Shown here one piece after another: positions 17,103-25,969 of a DNA stretch of 64,000 nucleotides. Below the pieces are notes generated by a model. The model was given only the letters and a program-made list of their open reading frames with translations, had not been told where the DNA came from and ran no database searches. Every line of letters begins with the position of its first letter. Within the stretch, counting starts at the first letter, position 1. Source of the DNA: Aquimarina spinulae (GTDB lineage: Bacteria; Bacteroidota; Bacteroidia; Flavobacteriales; Flavobacteriaceae); contig NZ_CALSBP010000002.1 of assembly GCF_943373825.1 (NCBI RefSeq), positions 2,469,501-2,533,500 on the forward strand, given 5' to 3'. Position numbers and translations under genes: made by a program.

Positions 17103-17837
17103 ATGAATGTTATTCGAAACATACTAAATTCCCGCTCTGAAAAGAACGGGAATTTTTTTTCTAAAATTCAGAAAATAGTAAATTTTAAGCCCAAAAACAT
17201 TAAACCTTATGAAAAAGCATTTACGCATAGGTCATTAAATTTAAAAGACAAAAAAGGAAATGCTGTTAATTTTGAAAGGTTAGAATTTCTTGGTGATGCC
17301 ATGTTAAGTAGTGTTATCGCTGCTCACTTATTTAAAGAAGTACCCGAAGGTAATGAAGGGTATTTAACCAAAATGAGAGCCAAAGTAGTAAGTAGAAAAC
17401 ATCTTAATGAATTGGGTAAAGATCTTAAACTAATTGAACTGGTGCGGACCAATATTCCTAAATCTCAATTTGGAATAAATATACATGGAAATCTTTTTGA
17501 AGCACTAATAGGTGCTATTTATCTGGATCGTGGTTTTGTGTATTGCGAACGATTTATTAAAGAAGCAGTAATCGATCCATATGTTGATATCGAAAGTCTA
17601 GAGGGACAAATCATTAGTTATAAAAGTTTATTGATAGAATGGTGTCAAAAAGAGAAAAAAGTATTTAGTTACGAAGTATATGAAGATACAGGTAAAGATG
17701 AAATGAAGCATTTTGCCGTAAAACTTTGGATAGATGATAAAGTAGTTGCAAAAGCAAGAGCTACTTCAAAAAAGAAAGCAGAAGAAAAAGCTTCAAAAAG
17801 AGCTTATTTTGCATTTCAATCTAAAATAAATATCTAA
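17103..17837 (+). CDS. rnc: Ribonuclease III
   Basis: The 244-residue enzyme cuts double-stranded RNA, for instance rRNA precursors. The catalytic signature ERLEFLGDAMLSSVIA is near 60-75 and the second acidic site is in NLFEALIGAIYLDRG. A double-stranded RNA-binding domain fills about 170-240. The start at 17103 is immediately after the fabF stop, and the N-terminal NILNSRSEKNGNFF fits what I recall of flavobacterial homologues. An intrinsic-terminator-like hairpin lies within these first codons (see 17126-17160), which could make rnc expression dependent on ribosomes arriving from fabF. Confidence 0.95.
   Translation: MNVIRNILNSRSEKNGNFFSKIQKIVNFKPKNIKPYEKAFTHRSLNLKDKKGNAVNFERLEFLGDAMLSSVIAAHLFKEVPEGNEGYLTKMRAKVVSRKHLNELGKDLKLIELVRTNIPKSQFGINIHGNLFEALIGAIYLDRGFVYCERFIKEAVIDPYVDIESLEGQIISYKSLLIEWCQKEKKVFSYEVYEDTGKDEMKHFAVKLWIDDKVVAKARATSKKKAEEKASKRAYFAFQSKINI
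17126..17160 (+). terminator. Terminator-like hairpin inside the first codons of rnc
   Basis: AAATTCCCG (17126-17134) pairs perfectly with CGGGAATTT (17147-17155) around a 12-nt loop, and eight T residues span 17153-17160. It has the form of an intrinsic terminator 25 nt after the fabF stop, yet it lies in rnc codons 8-20. It may be a real partial terminator or attenuator for acpP-fabF transcripts. Confidence 0.6.
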
Positions 17838-18019
17838 ATATCATTAGATTTTTTCTTATTAAATTAATCAAAATATATACATACTAGAAAAACTATATTT
17901 TTTTATAGTTAAAAGATACTAACTCAATCGTTTTCGTAAAATAACTTTATCTTTAATTAAACTTGTTAGGTGAATTTATTTGTATATTTCGCGTTAAATC
18001 GGAAACAAAAAAAATCAAA

Positions 18020-18511
18020 GTGGCTGTTCAGCGGTTAGTATTAGATGCCTTTGCCGATGATGATTATGAACTTATTGCCATTCATTGTTCATTAGCTTCA
18101 TATCGGTTGGCTTTTTTATTGAATAAAAACCTGAATTTAAAGCTCTATAGAAAAAAAGAAGATATCAATTTTGAGTATAATGATCTCACTGCAAATTTTC
18201 CATTATATCAGTATGATGATCATTTTCAATATAGTACATATAGTCTTATCGGAAATAAATTTCAATCCAAAATAACATCAGAAAATCAGATTTCTGAAGG
18301 CCTATTTACTACTATAGAGAATACATATACTACAAAATACTTAATTCCTGAATTAAAAAATGTAGATTTTTTTCTAAAAATTGAGACCGAAGCATCAAAT
18401 TTTTCAAGTAAGTCTTTACTTATAGACATACTTACCATTTCACAAATTATAACAGCATATCCTTTGGAATATGCTACACTTAAATCAAAGAACAACTTAA
18501 TATTCGAATAA
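18020..18511 (+). CDS. IPExxxVDY-family protein
   Basis: The protein is named for its motif, seen here as IPELKNVDFF near the C-terminus. Function is unknown; the family is common in Bacteroidota, usually next to pyk. I choose GTG 18020, so that the product begins (M)AVQRLVLDAFADDDYELIAIHCS, in line with the usual MA(I/V)xKL start of the family. An upstream in-frame TTG at 17963 would add 19 poorly conserved residues. The stop overlaps the pyk ATG in the arrangement TAATG, so the two are translationally coupled. Confidence 0.85.
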   Translation: MAVQRLVLDAFADDDYELIAIHCSLASYRLAFLLNKNLNLKLYRKKEDINFEYNDLTANFPLYQYDDHFQYSTYSLIGNKFQSKITSENQISEGLFTTIENTYTTKYLIPELKNVDFFLKIETEASNFSSKSLLIDILTISQIITAYPLEYATLKSKNNLIFE

Positions 18512-19938
18512 TGCCAAAACGTAAAAGAACTAAAATAGTCGCTACTCTTGGACCCGCAACAAGTAGTGAAGAGATATTAAAAAAAATGTTGGAAGCAGGA
18601 GTAAATGTTTTCAGAATAAATTTCTCTCATGCTGATTATGATGATGTCAAAGAGCGCATAAAAATTATACGAAAACTAAGCAAAGAACATGGTTATAATG
18701 CATCTATACTTGGAGATTTACAGGGTCCTAAACTACGTGTAGGTGTTATGAAAAGAGATATCATCGTTAATGATGGTGATATAATCAATTTTGTAACTGG
18801 TAAACCTTTTGAGGGCACCTCTAAAGAGGTCTATATGAATTATGAAAGTTTCCCAAAAGATGTAAAAGCAGGAGAAAGAATATTATTAGACGATGGTAAG
18901 TTAATTTTTGAAGTTATCTCTTCTAACAAAAAAGATACCGTTAAGACCAAAGTAATACAAGGAGGCCCTCTAAAATCTAAAAAAGGAGTGAACCTTCCTA
19001 ATACTAGTATTTCTTTACCGGCACTGACGGAAAAAGATATAAAAGATGCAATTTTTGCATGCGAACAAGGAGTTGATTGGATGGCATTATCTTTTGTGCG
19101 TCATGCCCAGGATTTAATAGAATTACAAGACCTCATAAAAGAACATAGTGAACATAAGATTCCAATTATTGCCAAAATAGAGAAGCCCGAAGGAGTAGAG
19201 AATATTGATAAGATTGTAGCTTATTGCGATGGATTGATGGTGGCAAGAGGAGATCTTGGAGTAGAAATTCCTGCCCAGGAAGTACCTCTGATTCAGAAAA
19301 ACTTGGTGCTCAAAGCTAAAACTGCCAGAATACCTGTGATTATTGCCACACAAATGATGGAAACAATGATCGATAGTCTTACACCAACACGTGCCGAGGT
19401 AAATGATGTCGCTAATTCTGTAATGGATGGCGCCGATGCCGTTATGCTATCTGGCGAGACTTCTGTAGGAAAATATCCTGTACAGGTGATCGAAACTATG
19501 TCTAAAATTATTAAAAGTGTAGAAAATTCTGATTTAATAACGGTTCCTCAAAATCCTCCTCATATCAGAACCAATAGATTTATTACAAAATCTATTTGTT
19601 ATCATGCTGCGCACATGGCAAATGATATTGATGCCAAAGCAATCTGTACTCTTACCAATAGTGGTTATACAGCATTTCAAATTTCTGCATGGAGGCCTGA
19701 TGCTCATATTCTGGTCTTTACCAGTAATCATAGAATCTTATCTCAGCTTAGCCTCTTATGGGGAGTAAAAGCTTTTTATTATGATAAGTTCGTAAGTACT
19801 GATGAAACTGTCGAAGATATTAATAAAATTGCATTAGAACGTAAATTTGTAGAACAAGGAGATATGTTGATCAATTTAGCTGCAATGCCAATTACTGCAA
19901 AAGGAATGGTAAACACACTTAGGGTTTCGCAAATCTAA
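18511..19938 (+). CDS. pyk: Pyruvate kinase
   Basis: The 475-residue enzyme makes pyruvate and ATP from phosphoenolpyruvate and ADP. Conserved stretches are RKRTKIVATLGPAT at the N-terminus, IIAKIEKPEGVENID with the active-site Lys and Glu, ARGDLGVEIP, and TPTRAEVNDVANSVMDGADAVMLSGET. It overlaps the preceding gene by one base and ends at a strong terminator. Confidence 0.97.
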   Translation: MPKRKRTKIVATLGPATSSEEILKKMLEAGVNVFRINFSHADYDDVKERIKIIRKLSKEHGYNASILGDLQGPKLRVGVMKRDIIVNDGDIINFVTGKPFEGTSKEVYMNYESFPKDVKAGERILLDDGKLIFEVISSNKKDTVKTKVIQGGPLKSKKGVNLPNTSISLPALTEKDIKDAIFACEQGVDWMALSFVRHAQDLIELQDLIKEHSEHKIPIIAKIEKPEGVENIDKIVAYCDGLMVARGDLGVEIPAQEVPLIQKNLVLKAKTARIPVIIATQMMETMIDSLTPTRAEVNDVANSVMDGADAVMLSGETSVGKYPVQVIETMSKIIKSVENSDLITVPQNPPHIRTNRFITKSICYHAAHMANDIDAKAICTLTNSGYTAFQISAWRPDAHILVFTSNHRILSQLSLLWGVKAFYYDKFVSTDETVEDINKIALERKFVEQGDMLINLAAMPITAKGMVNTLRVSQI

Positions 19939-19965
19939 GAAATTTCTGCAATAGAATATTGTAGT

Positions 19966-19994
19966 AAAAAGCTTCTCTATATGGGAAGCTTTTT
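19966..19994 (+). terminator. Intrinsic terminator of pyk
   Basis: AAAAAGCTTC (19966-19975) pairs with GAAGCTTTTT (19985-19994), followed by further T residues. It may also end the minus-strand response regulator gene that stops at 19997. Confidence 0.85.
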
Positions 19995-19996
19995 TT

Positions 19997-20410
19997 CTAT
20001 AAAGTTTGCTTTAAAAAGATTGCCTCTAAGTCCTCTATGGTAACTGGTTTTACAAGATAATCCTTTACCGTATTAATACTTTTTGCCCTTTCTATATCTA
20101 CCGGATTAATTGAAGAACTTACAATGTATAGTGTGATTGTTTTTCCGAGTTTATTTTTGATTTTAGTGAAGTTGTCCAAAAATTCCCATCCATCCATTAC
20201 TGGCATGTTTAAATCAAGAAATATGATTTCGGGAATTGTCTTTTTATTTAAATTAGTCAAAATAGCTTCAAAATAATTAAGAGCATCCTTACCATTTTGA
20301 AATACCATTAAGTTACTACAAAGGTTTTTTGCTTCTACAATCCTTTTTACAAGATTTACATACATATTGTCGTCGTCAATAATACAAGCTAATCCTATTT
20401 TATGACTCAT
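19997..20410 (-). CDS. Single-domain response regulator
   Basis: The 137-residue protein is a receiver domain with no output domain. The acidic pocket is IIDDDN (12-14), the phosphoacceptor is Asp66 in IFLDLNMPVMDGWEF, and the conserved Lys is in YLVKPV. It lies 22 nt after the PAS histidine kinase and surely forms a pair with it. With no DNA-binding domain, it must act through protein contact or as a phosphorelay intermediate, as in many rcp1-like regulators. Confidence 0.92.
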   Translation of the reverse strand: MSHKIGLACIIDDDNMYVNLVKRIVEAKNLCSNLMVFQNGKDALNYFEAILTNLNKKTIPEIIFLDLNMPVMDGWEFLDNFTKIKNKLGKTITLYIVSSSINPVDIERAKSINTVKDYLVKPVTIEDLEAIFLKQTL

Positions 20411-20432
20411 GATTTAAAGGGGTTATTTGTTA

Positions 20433-21884
20433 TTAAAATTCAATTATAAAAGTTGTTCCTTTATCTACTTCACTCTCTACAGTAATTTTTCCATCAAGTG
20501 ATTCTACCTGGTTTTTTGTTAAAAACAGTCCGATTCCTACTGCATCCTTATTGTAATGAAATGTTTTATACATGCCAAATATTTTATCTTTGAACAGTTT
20601 CATATCAATTCCCCTACCATTATCTGTGACCTTTAAATACTCTTTATTACCTCTAGAATAGCTTTTGATTTTTATTACCGGATCTCTATCCTGATGTTTA
20701 TATTTTATAGCATTCGTTATTAAATTTAACAGGATACTTTCTAAATATGCAGGAATATAATTAATTGTATTTAATTCACTAAAATCTGTCTTGATTTTGG
20801 TCTTGCTCATAGAAATCATTTGCCCGATGCCACTTGCAACCAAATTAAAAGCATCTTTGAATTTAACTGGTTTTTTTTCCTGGTCCTTATTTGTATGTAT
20901 TGCTACAATCTCATTAAGGTGTTCGATGGTTGTATTTAAACTATACGATATTTGTTTAATTTCTTTGACTAATCCAATCTTTTCCTTAGGGTCATCTATA
21001 TCTTCAATCAACTGTACTAATAAAGATAGATTACTGGTATGAGATCTAAGGTTGTGAGATACGATATGAGCAAAATTGAATAATCTAGAGTTCTGAGACG
21101 CTATAATATCAATTGATTTTTGCAGACTTAATTCCTTTTTTTTGATTTCATCTATATCCTGAAAAACACCTCTAATCCCAATTATTTCTTTATTTTCATT
21201 ATATACAGGCTTTCCTATCGCTCGTACCCAAAATTCTCTTTTGTTGGCCGTTACCATTTTAATTTCGGTATTAAAAGGCGTACCTACCATAGCGCAATTA
21301 AAAAATAAATCTGCCGCCTGTTGCCTTGAATCTTCTGCATAGTAGTTGGCAGAATCTTTAAGAGAAGGAATATAGTCGTCGGCATATTCTAAAATTCTTC
21401 TGGTCTCAAAATCCCAGAAACTTTTCCTTTCCTGAAAATCTACATACCAACTCCCCGTAGCTGTCATTTGAGCAGTTTCTTTATAGTAGAAATTATCTTT
21501 TGTAATATCCTGCTCTGGCTCTAGTTTGATTTCAATAAAAAAGACAAGACTAATCTTAGATTTTATATTTACTGGTAATTCATCATTAGTTGCACATCTA
21601 TATAGTTTATAATTTCCTTTTTTATCGATAATTTTTATATGCTGTTTAAAACTTACAGCATTACGTCGATAGCTAAAAAAATTATCTCTGAATAACTCAA
21701 CATCTTCTTGATGTATCAGGTGTTCTAAAAAATAGTCTATTTTTGACTCTAGTTCATTTTTTGTATATCCTAAACTATCATAAAACTTTTCTGACCAAAT
21801 CTCTCTTTCTGGATCATCATACAACTCCCAATATCCAGCATTGAAATCTTGAATTACATTATTAAAAAGTTCATTTTGAAGCAT
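20433..21884 (-). CDS. PAS-domain histidine kinase, soluble
   Basis: The 483-residue kinase has two PAS regions (about 1-115 and 130-250). The phosphoacceptor helix contains HIVSHNLRSH near residue 276. A HATPase domain (about 370-483) follows with LLNLITNAIKY, DNGRGID and GIGLFLTKNQVESLDG. No signal peptide or membrane segment is seen, so it senses a cytoplasmic cue. The first PAS resembles the PAS_3 type with its WSEKFYDSLGY start. It is followed at 22 nt by its response regulator and preceded at 34 nt by a DUF2721 gene. Confidence 0.92.
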   Translation of the reverse strand: MLQNELFNNVIQDFNAGYWELYDDPEREIWSEKFYDSLGYTKNELESKIDYFLEHLIHQEDVELFRDNFFSYRRNAVSFKQHIKIIDKKGNYKLYRCATNDELPVNIKSKISLVFFIEIKLEPEQDITKDNFYYKETAQMTATGSWYVDFQERKSFWDFETRRILEYADDYIPSLKDSANYYAEDSRQQAADLFFNCAMVGTPFNTEIKMVTANKREFWVRAIGKPVYNENKEIIGIRGVFQDIDEIKKKELSLQKSIDIIASQNSRLFNFAHIVSHNLRSHTSNLSLLVQLIEDIDDPKEKIGLVKEIKQISYSLNTTIEHLNEIVAIHTNKDQEKKPVKFKDAFNLVASGIGQMISMSKTKIKTDFSELNTINYIPAYLESILLNLITNAIKYKHQDRDPVIKIKSYSRGNKEYLKVTDNGRGIDMKLFKDKIFGMYKTFHYNKDAVGIGLFLTKNQVESLDGKITVESEVDKGTTFIIEF

Positions 21885-21918
21885 TCAGTAGCATTTATCA
21901 TAACAAGATAAGGATTTC

Positions 21919-22314
21919 TTACGTATCCTCTTCGATTCTATTAAGCCTAATAGCTAGTGCTTTGGTAGAAATCTGAACTTCTATAAATGATAAAAAAAGT
22001 GAAATCATAAGTAAAAAAAGACTAATACCAAATACTATATTAGCCCAGGATATCTTTTCTACATACAATAAAAACATAGTAATTACACTGGTGAGAAAAC
22101 TAGCGATAGCAATGGCTTGCATATTTCTAATCAACCATAATCGTTTTCTTAAATTTTTGATCTGTAATACGGTGTTTTTTGATCGTGAAGTCAAATATTC
22201 CTTATGTAATTGTCGTATCAATGCTGCAATAGCTAAATACCTTGCATTATAAGCCAGCATAGTTAATGATATTGCAGGAAATAACAAAGCTGGAATACTC
22301 ATAGTAAGCGTCAT
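21919..22314 (-). CDS. DUF2721-family membrane protein
   Basis: The 131-residue protein begins with a hydrophobic helix ending LAYNARYLAIAALIRQLH, which is typical of DUF2721. Two further hydrophobic segments (about 68-85 and 90-110) follow. Function is unknown. It lies 34 nt upstream of the histidine kinase on the same strand, so co-transcription is likely. Confidence 0.75.
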   Translation of the reverse strand: MTLTMSIPALLFPAISLTMLAYNARYLAIAALIRQLHKEYLTSRSKNTVLQIKNLRKRLWLIRNMQAIAIASFLTSVITMFLLYVEKISWANIVFGISLFLLMISLFLSFIEVQISTKALAIRLNRIEEDT

Positions 22315-22428
22315 AAAAAAGAATTTAGAACTACTAATTTAGAGTAAAAAAACAGGACAGCAAATTATAGATGATCTCATCCTTATGACACATCATTTAA
22401 CGTTTTGGATGTATATACCGAACAAAAA

Positions 22429-22460
22429 ATAATGAGCAATATAAAAATATTGCTCATTAT
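22429..22460 (-). terminator. Intrinsic terminator of the collagen-like lipoprotein gene
   Basis: ATAATGAGCAATAT (22429-22442) pairs perfectly over 14 bp with ATATTGCTCATTAT (22447-22460). A T run follows on the minus strand, 33 nt after the stop of the gene. Confidence 0.85.
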
Positions 22461-22492
22461 ACGTAATCTAAACTAATGATTGGTTATAAAGA

Positions 22493-23140
22493 TTATTCTG
22501 GGATATTAAATAAAGTTTTAATTTCTTGATACGACATCTTGGTATAATCTCTTGCAGATTTAGATCCAGATTCAAGCCCACCTGAAGCAGTACTACTAGA
22601 AGCCGAAATCCCACCAGGTATAATCACATATCTGAAATCATCAAAAAATGTAAATAAGTTAGTTCCTCCATCCAACGTAGTTACTTCAATTCGTAACGAA
22701 CTGCCACCACTAAAACTTGAAACCTCAAAACCGTAGTATTCATTTTGTGAAGCAAGTATATAAGGAAGTTGTTTGATTTCAGAAACTAGTATGTTTACTT
22801 CATGTCGTCCGTAGACCAAAATTACATCTTCATTCAGATTGAATTCGCCAAAATTAAAAGAGGTGAGAAGTTGTTCATTAGTTTCAGCCGGTACATTAGT
22901 TTCAAAATCCGTTGCAATCCAATCCGAATAAATTACATTGGCTGTTCCTGGAGGGCCACCTTCACCATCGACACCATCGGCACCATTACTACCGTCTGTT
23001 CCATTAGTACCATCAACTCCGTTAACTCCGTCTTGGCCTGCAGGCCCAATTGCTCCATCTTCCCCATCAGAACACGAAAATATCAATAGTGATACCATCA
23101 CTATCATCATCCCCTTTACTAAATTTGTTATTGCTTTCAT
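22493..23140 (-). CDS. Lipoprotein with short collagen-like Gly-X-Y tract
   Basis: The 215-residue protein has a lipobox (LLIFSC, Cys at about 23). A run of Gly-X-Y triplets follows directly (GEDGAIGPAGQDGVNG through GGPPG, about 26-66). The rest is a globular beta-rich domain (about 70-185) like those seen after collagen-like stalks in flavobacterial surface lipoproteins, then a Ser/Gly-rich tail. It should sit on the cell surface, the triplets forming a trimeric stalk. Its start lies 28 nt after a -7 element governed by a copy of the 31-nt palindrome (23168-23228). Confidence 0.85.
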   Translation of the reverse strand: MKAITNLVKGMMIVMVSLLIFSCSDGEDGAIGPAGQDGVNGVDGTNGTDGSNGADGVDGEGGPPGTANVIYSDWIATDFETNVPAETNEQLLTSFNFGEFNLNEDVILVYGRHEVNILVSEIKQLPYILASQNEYYGFEVSSFSGGSSLRIEVTTLDGGTNLFTFFDDFRYVIIPGGISASSSTASGGLESGSKSARDYTKMSYQEIKTLFNIPE

Positions 23141-23167
23141 TTTTATAATTTTTAAAAGTTAATGGCA

Positions 23168-23228
23168 CAAACCTAGTATGGGTAAGAATATGTACTATCC
23201 GAAAAGTTTGAATTTCAAAGAATTCGGA
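23168..23228 (-). promoter_or_regulatory. Operator-promoter module, copy A
   Basis: An imperfect 31-nt palindrome (23198-23228, 12 of 15 pairs) has the invariant core AAGTTTGAATTTCAA. It lies 22 nt from TAGGTTTG (23175-23168 read on the minus strand), a full match to TAnnTTTG. It drives the collagen-like lipoprotein gene. The same layout recurs at 26867, 30196 and 41757. Confidence 0.75.
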
Positions 23229-23285
23229 CACTTTTTAAGGGGTTTGACTGTGTTTTTGGAGTGAAAATACCTGAGTACTTTAAAT
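23229..23285 (-). pseudogene. Possible decayed 3' end of an AraC regulator gene
   Basis: Next to palindrome copy A, the minus strand encodes GIFTPKTQSNPL, alignable with GISPKEYRKTP at the end of the intact AraC gene at 30262. The DNA CAGGTATTT...CTCCAAAA...AACCCCTTAAAAA matches CAGGCATTTCTCCAAAA...AACCCCCTAAAAA. Upstream of this the frame is lost. Confidence 0.45.
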
Positions 23286-23367
23286 ATGATCCTTTTTTAG
23301 GTAATTTAAATATTTATGTTGAAGTATACTGTTATGATAATTGATGTAGTAAAAACTCTTAGGTTCT

Positions 23368-23988
23368 TCAATCTTTACTTCTCATTTCTCTACATTCAAT
23401 AACTTGTTTTATCTCTGCCTCTAAACCATAGTTTTTCCATAAAGTCACATCCTTTTTTAGCTCTAATGCGTTTTGACCAGACTGAATATATTTTTTAATG
23501 GATAGTAAAATAGGATCATTATCTCCTTTTATTTTTAACATCGACTTTCCTCCCGGAATACTATAATTATCTTCGTATTCATAGCAAAAAACCAGTACCC
23601 GATCTCCTTGTTTTACATCTTGCTCATAGAAGTAATCTGAAACAAAGAATTTTTGTTTATCATACCTATTCTTCTTAAGCACTCTCGAAGTTAACACCTT
23701 ATCAATCTTAATACTGCCTTTTTGAGGCGTATAGAGCAGATCATCATTCTGAACCGGGTCATCAATATGCTGAATAGTGCCTAAAAAAACTAATGCATAT
23801 TTATCACCACAATTACCAATAAAAGGCCCTGATTGTGGCCACCAATATGTGTATCCAACCCTAAGAGTATCAGCCACTGTAGATATTGGTTGATTCATTT
23901 TTGTATCTGTTCCTTTTTTTTGTGTATAACCTGTACTACAAAAAAGAAAACCAAAAATTACTATCGCTTTTGTCAATATATGATACAT
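23368..23988 (-). CDS. Secreted hypothetical protein of 206 residues
   Basis: I do not recognise the family. It has a signal peptide (about 1-22, ending STGYTQ), then a globular region with paired cysteines (Cys in FIGNCGDKYALVFLG and VLVFCYEYED) and a conserved-looking VLVFCYEYEDNYSIPGGKSML. A third Cys is near the C-terminus. The general look is of a periplasmic or surface beta-rich domain. It is the last of four minus-strand genes starting with the lipoprotein at 26767; a 52-bp perfect palindrome separates it from the gene before it. Confidence 0.7.
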   Translation of the reverse strand: MYHILTKAIVIFGFLFCSTGYTQKKGTDTKMNQPISTVADTLRVGYTYWWPQSGPFIGNCGDKYALVFLGTIQHIDDPVQNDDLLYTPQKGSIKIDKVLTSRVLKKNRYDKQKFFVSDYFYEQDVKQGDRVLVFCYEYEDNYSIPGGKSMLKIKGDNDPILLSIKKYIQSGQNALELKKDVTLWKNYGLEAEIKQVIECREMRSKD

Positions 23989-24098
23989 TTCTATTTCTAA
24001 ATTTAATTCGTATTTATTTTTCTATTTATACGTTTAGATAGCATCTTTCTTTTTGATATACTATCGATATTGGTTACTCATTGTATTTTTTGATGTAC

Positions 24099-24150
24099 AA
24101 TTAAATAAAAGTGTCAATAATAATATTATTATTGACACTTTTATTTAATT
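24099..24150. repeat. Perfect 52-bp palindrome
   Basis: Positions 24099-24124 are the exact reverse complement of 24125-24150, with no loop; the centre is AATAAT|ATTATT. It sits between two minus-strand genes, 73 nt after the stop of the SIMPL gene. As RNA it would fold into a very long hairpin ending in a T-rich arm and could work as a bidirectional terminator. Confidence 0.85.
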
Positions 24151-24222
24151 TCAGCTTAAAGCTAATCATTTTTCATCTAGTTTTTAGAGATGTCTGTATC
24201 ATTTTATTTGATTCTCAAAAGT

Positions 24223-24828
24223 CTATTCCAAAACAAATGTTACTGTTATGTAATGCTTTTGTAGTTCTTGTGATTTATTCACATTATAATATTGTCGCTT
24301 ATAATTAGTGTCTTCTATGCTTTGTATATTCCCTATCTTTTTATTGATACTACCTGCAATTCTAGTAGCTTTACCTCTGGCATCCTGGATGGCTTTTTTA
24401 TTCAATACTATCATTTCTTCATTTGTCTTTTCTTTGGCTATAATATCTACCCAAGTAATTGTTACTCCTTTCATTTTTTGAGCATGTATTTTTTTTACTT
24501 CATCAAGGGATTTTGTAACATAAAAATAATAGGCTTGTGCTCCATAACTCGTAGCGGTAATTTTAAATAAAACATTTTCCTTAAATTTTTCAAAATCCAA
24601 ACCTATAGCATTCAATTTGTTCTTATAATCCTCTTTAAGTTGTGATACGCTTTTGGATTCAATATTTTGATATCCATCTGCTATAACCTCTTTGAATTCG
24701 ATATTAATAGTATATTTTTCGATATCTATTTTTTTATCACATTCTCCTATTACACTTATCGTATTATTTTGTTGCTGCCCAAACATAGGAACAGTACCTA
24801 TTAGCAAGATTAGAATTAATTTTTTCAT
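24223..24828 (-). CDS. SIMPL-domain (DUF541) periplasmic protein
   Basis: The 201-residue protein has a cleavable signal peptide (MKKLILILLIGTVPMFGQ). The SIMPL pattern follows: TISVIGECDKKIDIEKYTINIEF at the start and AIQDARGKATRIAGSINKKIGNIQSIED near the end. Family members are periplasmic or outer-membrane proteins of poorly known role, some tied to oxidative stress. It is on the same strand as the Kelch and other lipoprotein genes, 113 nt after the Kelch gene. Confidence 0.8.
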   Translation of the reverse strand: MKKLILILLIGTVPMFGQQQNNTISVIGECDKKIDIEKYTINIEFKEVIADGYQNIESKSVSQLKEDYKNKLNAIGLDFEKFKENVLFKITATSYGAQAYYFYVTKSLDEVKKIHAQKMKGVTITWVDIIAKEKTNEEMIVLNKKAIQDARGKATRIAGSINKKIGNIQSIEDTNYKRQYYNVNKSQELQKHYITVTFVLE

Positions 24829-24941
24829 TTATTTATTGTTTTTATTTAAGTAATCATAAACGTAAACACATGCCATTCCTTAAAAATTGGATATAAAATT
24901 CAATATTAGAATAGTTACGTGCATCAGAAATGTCATTGTTA

Positions 24942-25946
24942 TTATTCAAAAGACCAGATATCGTTATAAAAGTCATCAGGGCTTCCATTGTTCAAAGCAT
25001 ATCCACTAATGACCCACAATTTCTTGTCAAAATACACAGATGTATGCTGCGTTCTTTCATGAAATTTTTTAGTTAGATACGTTTTTTTCCAATCTATACC
25101 ATTGGTACTATACCAGATATCATTAAAATACTCGAAGTCGTTATTTTTTGTTCCGGCAGTTAACCACATTCCCTTTTTATCTACTGTTACTGCATGATTT
25201 CTTCTAGGTAAAAAATCTGCATCTGGGGTAGCGAGAAACCATTGAAAGCCATTTGAGGAATACCATACATCGTTTAAAAAGTTATTATTGATATCATAAC
25301 CGCCTATAACCCATATTTTATTATCATACACTACAGAGGTATGATCTCTTCTTGCTCCAAAAGGTGCCAGGTTGGATACTAAATTCCATTTAGACCCATC
25401 ACTACTTACCCAAATATCACCTTTCTCGACTCCATTTTCCTGACCACCAATTACAAACATTCTTCCTTGTAAATCGACCATTGTATGTCCTGATCTTGGT
25501 GAAAACGAAGCATTGCCTGTAGCTTCTTTCCAGATCTCCCCGTCTGTACTAAACCAAACATCATTCATTTCATTAACAAGCCTACCACCTGTTATCCACA
25601 TTTTACCTTGAGAAACAGTTGCAGCATGACTTGTTCTCGGTGAAAAAGAAGCCTTTTTTGTGGCTGCCATCCAGGTAGTGCCATCTTTACTATACCATGC
25701 ATCGTTATAGTATATTCCTGGGCCATTACCCGCTATTACCCACATTTTATTGTCAAACACAAGTGAGGTATGATTGGCTCTCCTTCCAAAAGGTGTTTCT
25801 TTAAGAACTTTTTTGGGGGTTAAACTAAGGGTTTTGGTGGTGAATACTTTGGTATTATTGTCTTCTATTTGAATCTCTTCTGTATCACATGATAAAAAGA
25901 TCGTAGATACAAATGCTAGTAGTATTATATATATCTGTGTTTTCAT
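24942..25946 (-). CDS. Kelch-repeat surface lipoprotein
   Basis: The 334-residue lipoprotein has a lipobox FLSC (Cys about 20). Six or so Kelch-like blades of about 47 residues follow, each with R(R/T)xHTxVxxxKMWVIGG and NDVWYSxDGxxW. It should fold as a beta-propeller on the cell surface and bind a ligand; no catalytic residues are evident. It follows the lipoprotein at 25970 by 23 nt, so both are in one operon under operator copy B. Confidence 0.88.
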   Translation of the reverse strand: MKTQIYIILLAFVSTIFLSCDTEEIQIEDNNTKVFTTKTLSLTPKKVLKETPFGRRANHTSLVFDNKMWVIAGNGPGIYYNDAWYSKDGTTWMAATKKASFSPRTSHAATVSQGKMWITGGRLVNEMNDVWFSTDGEIWKEATGNASFSPRSGHTMVDLQGRMFVIGGQENGVEKGDIWVSSDGSKWNLVSNLAPFGARRDHTSVVYDNKIWVIGGYDINNNFLNDVWYSSNGFQWFLATPDADFLPRRNHAVTVDKKGMWLTAGTKNNDFEYFNDIWYSTNGIDWKKTYLTKKFHERTQHTSVYFDKKLWVISGYALNNGSPDDFYNDIWSFE

Positions 25947-25969
25947 TGTAATTTATTTATTATTACTAT

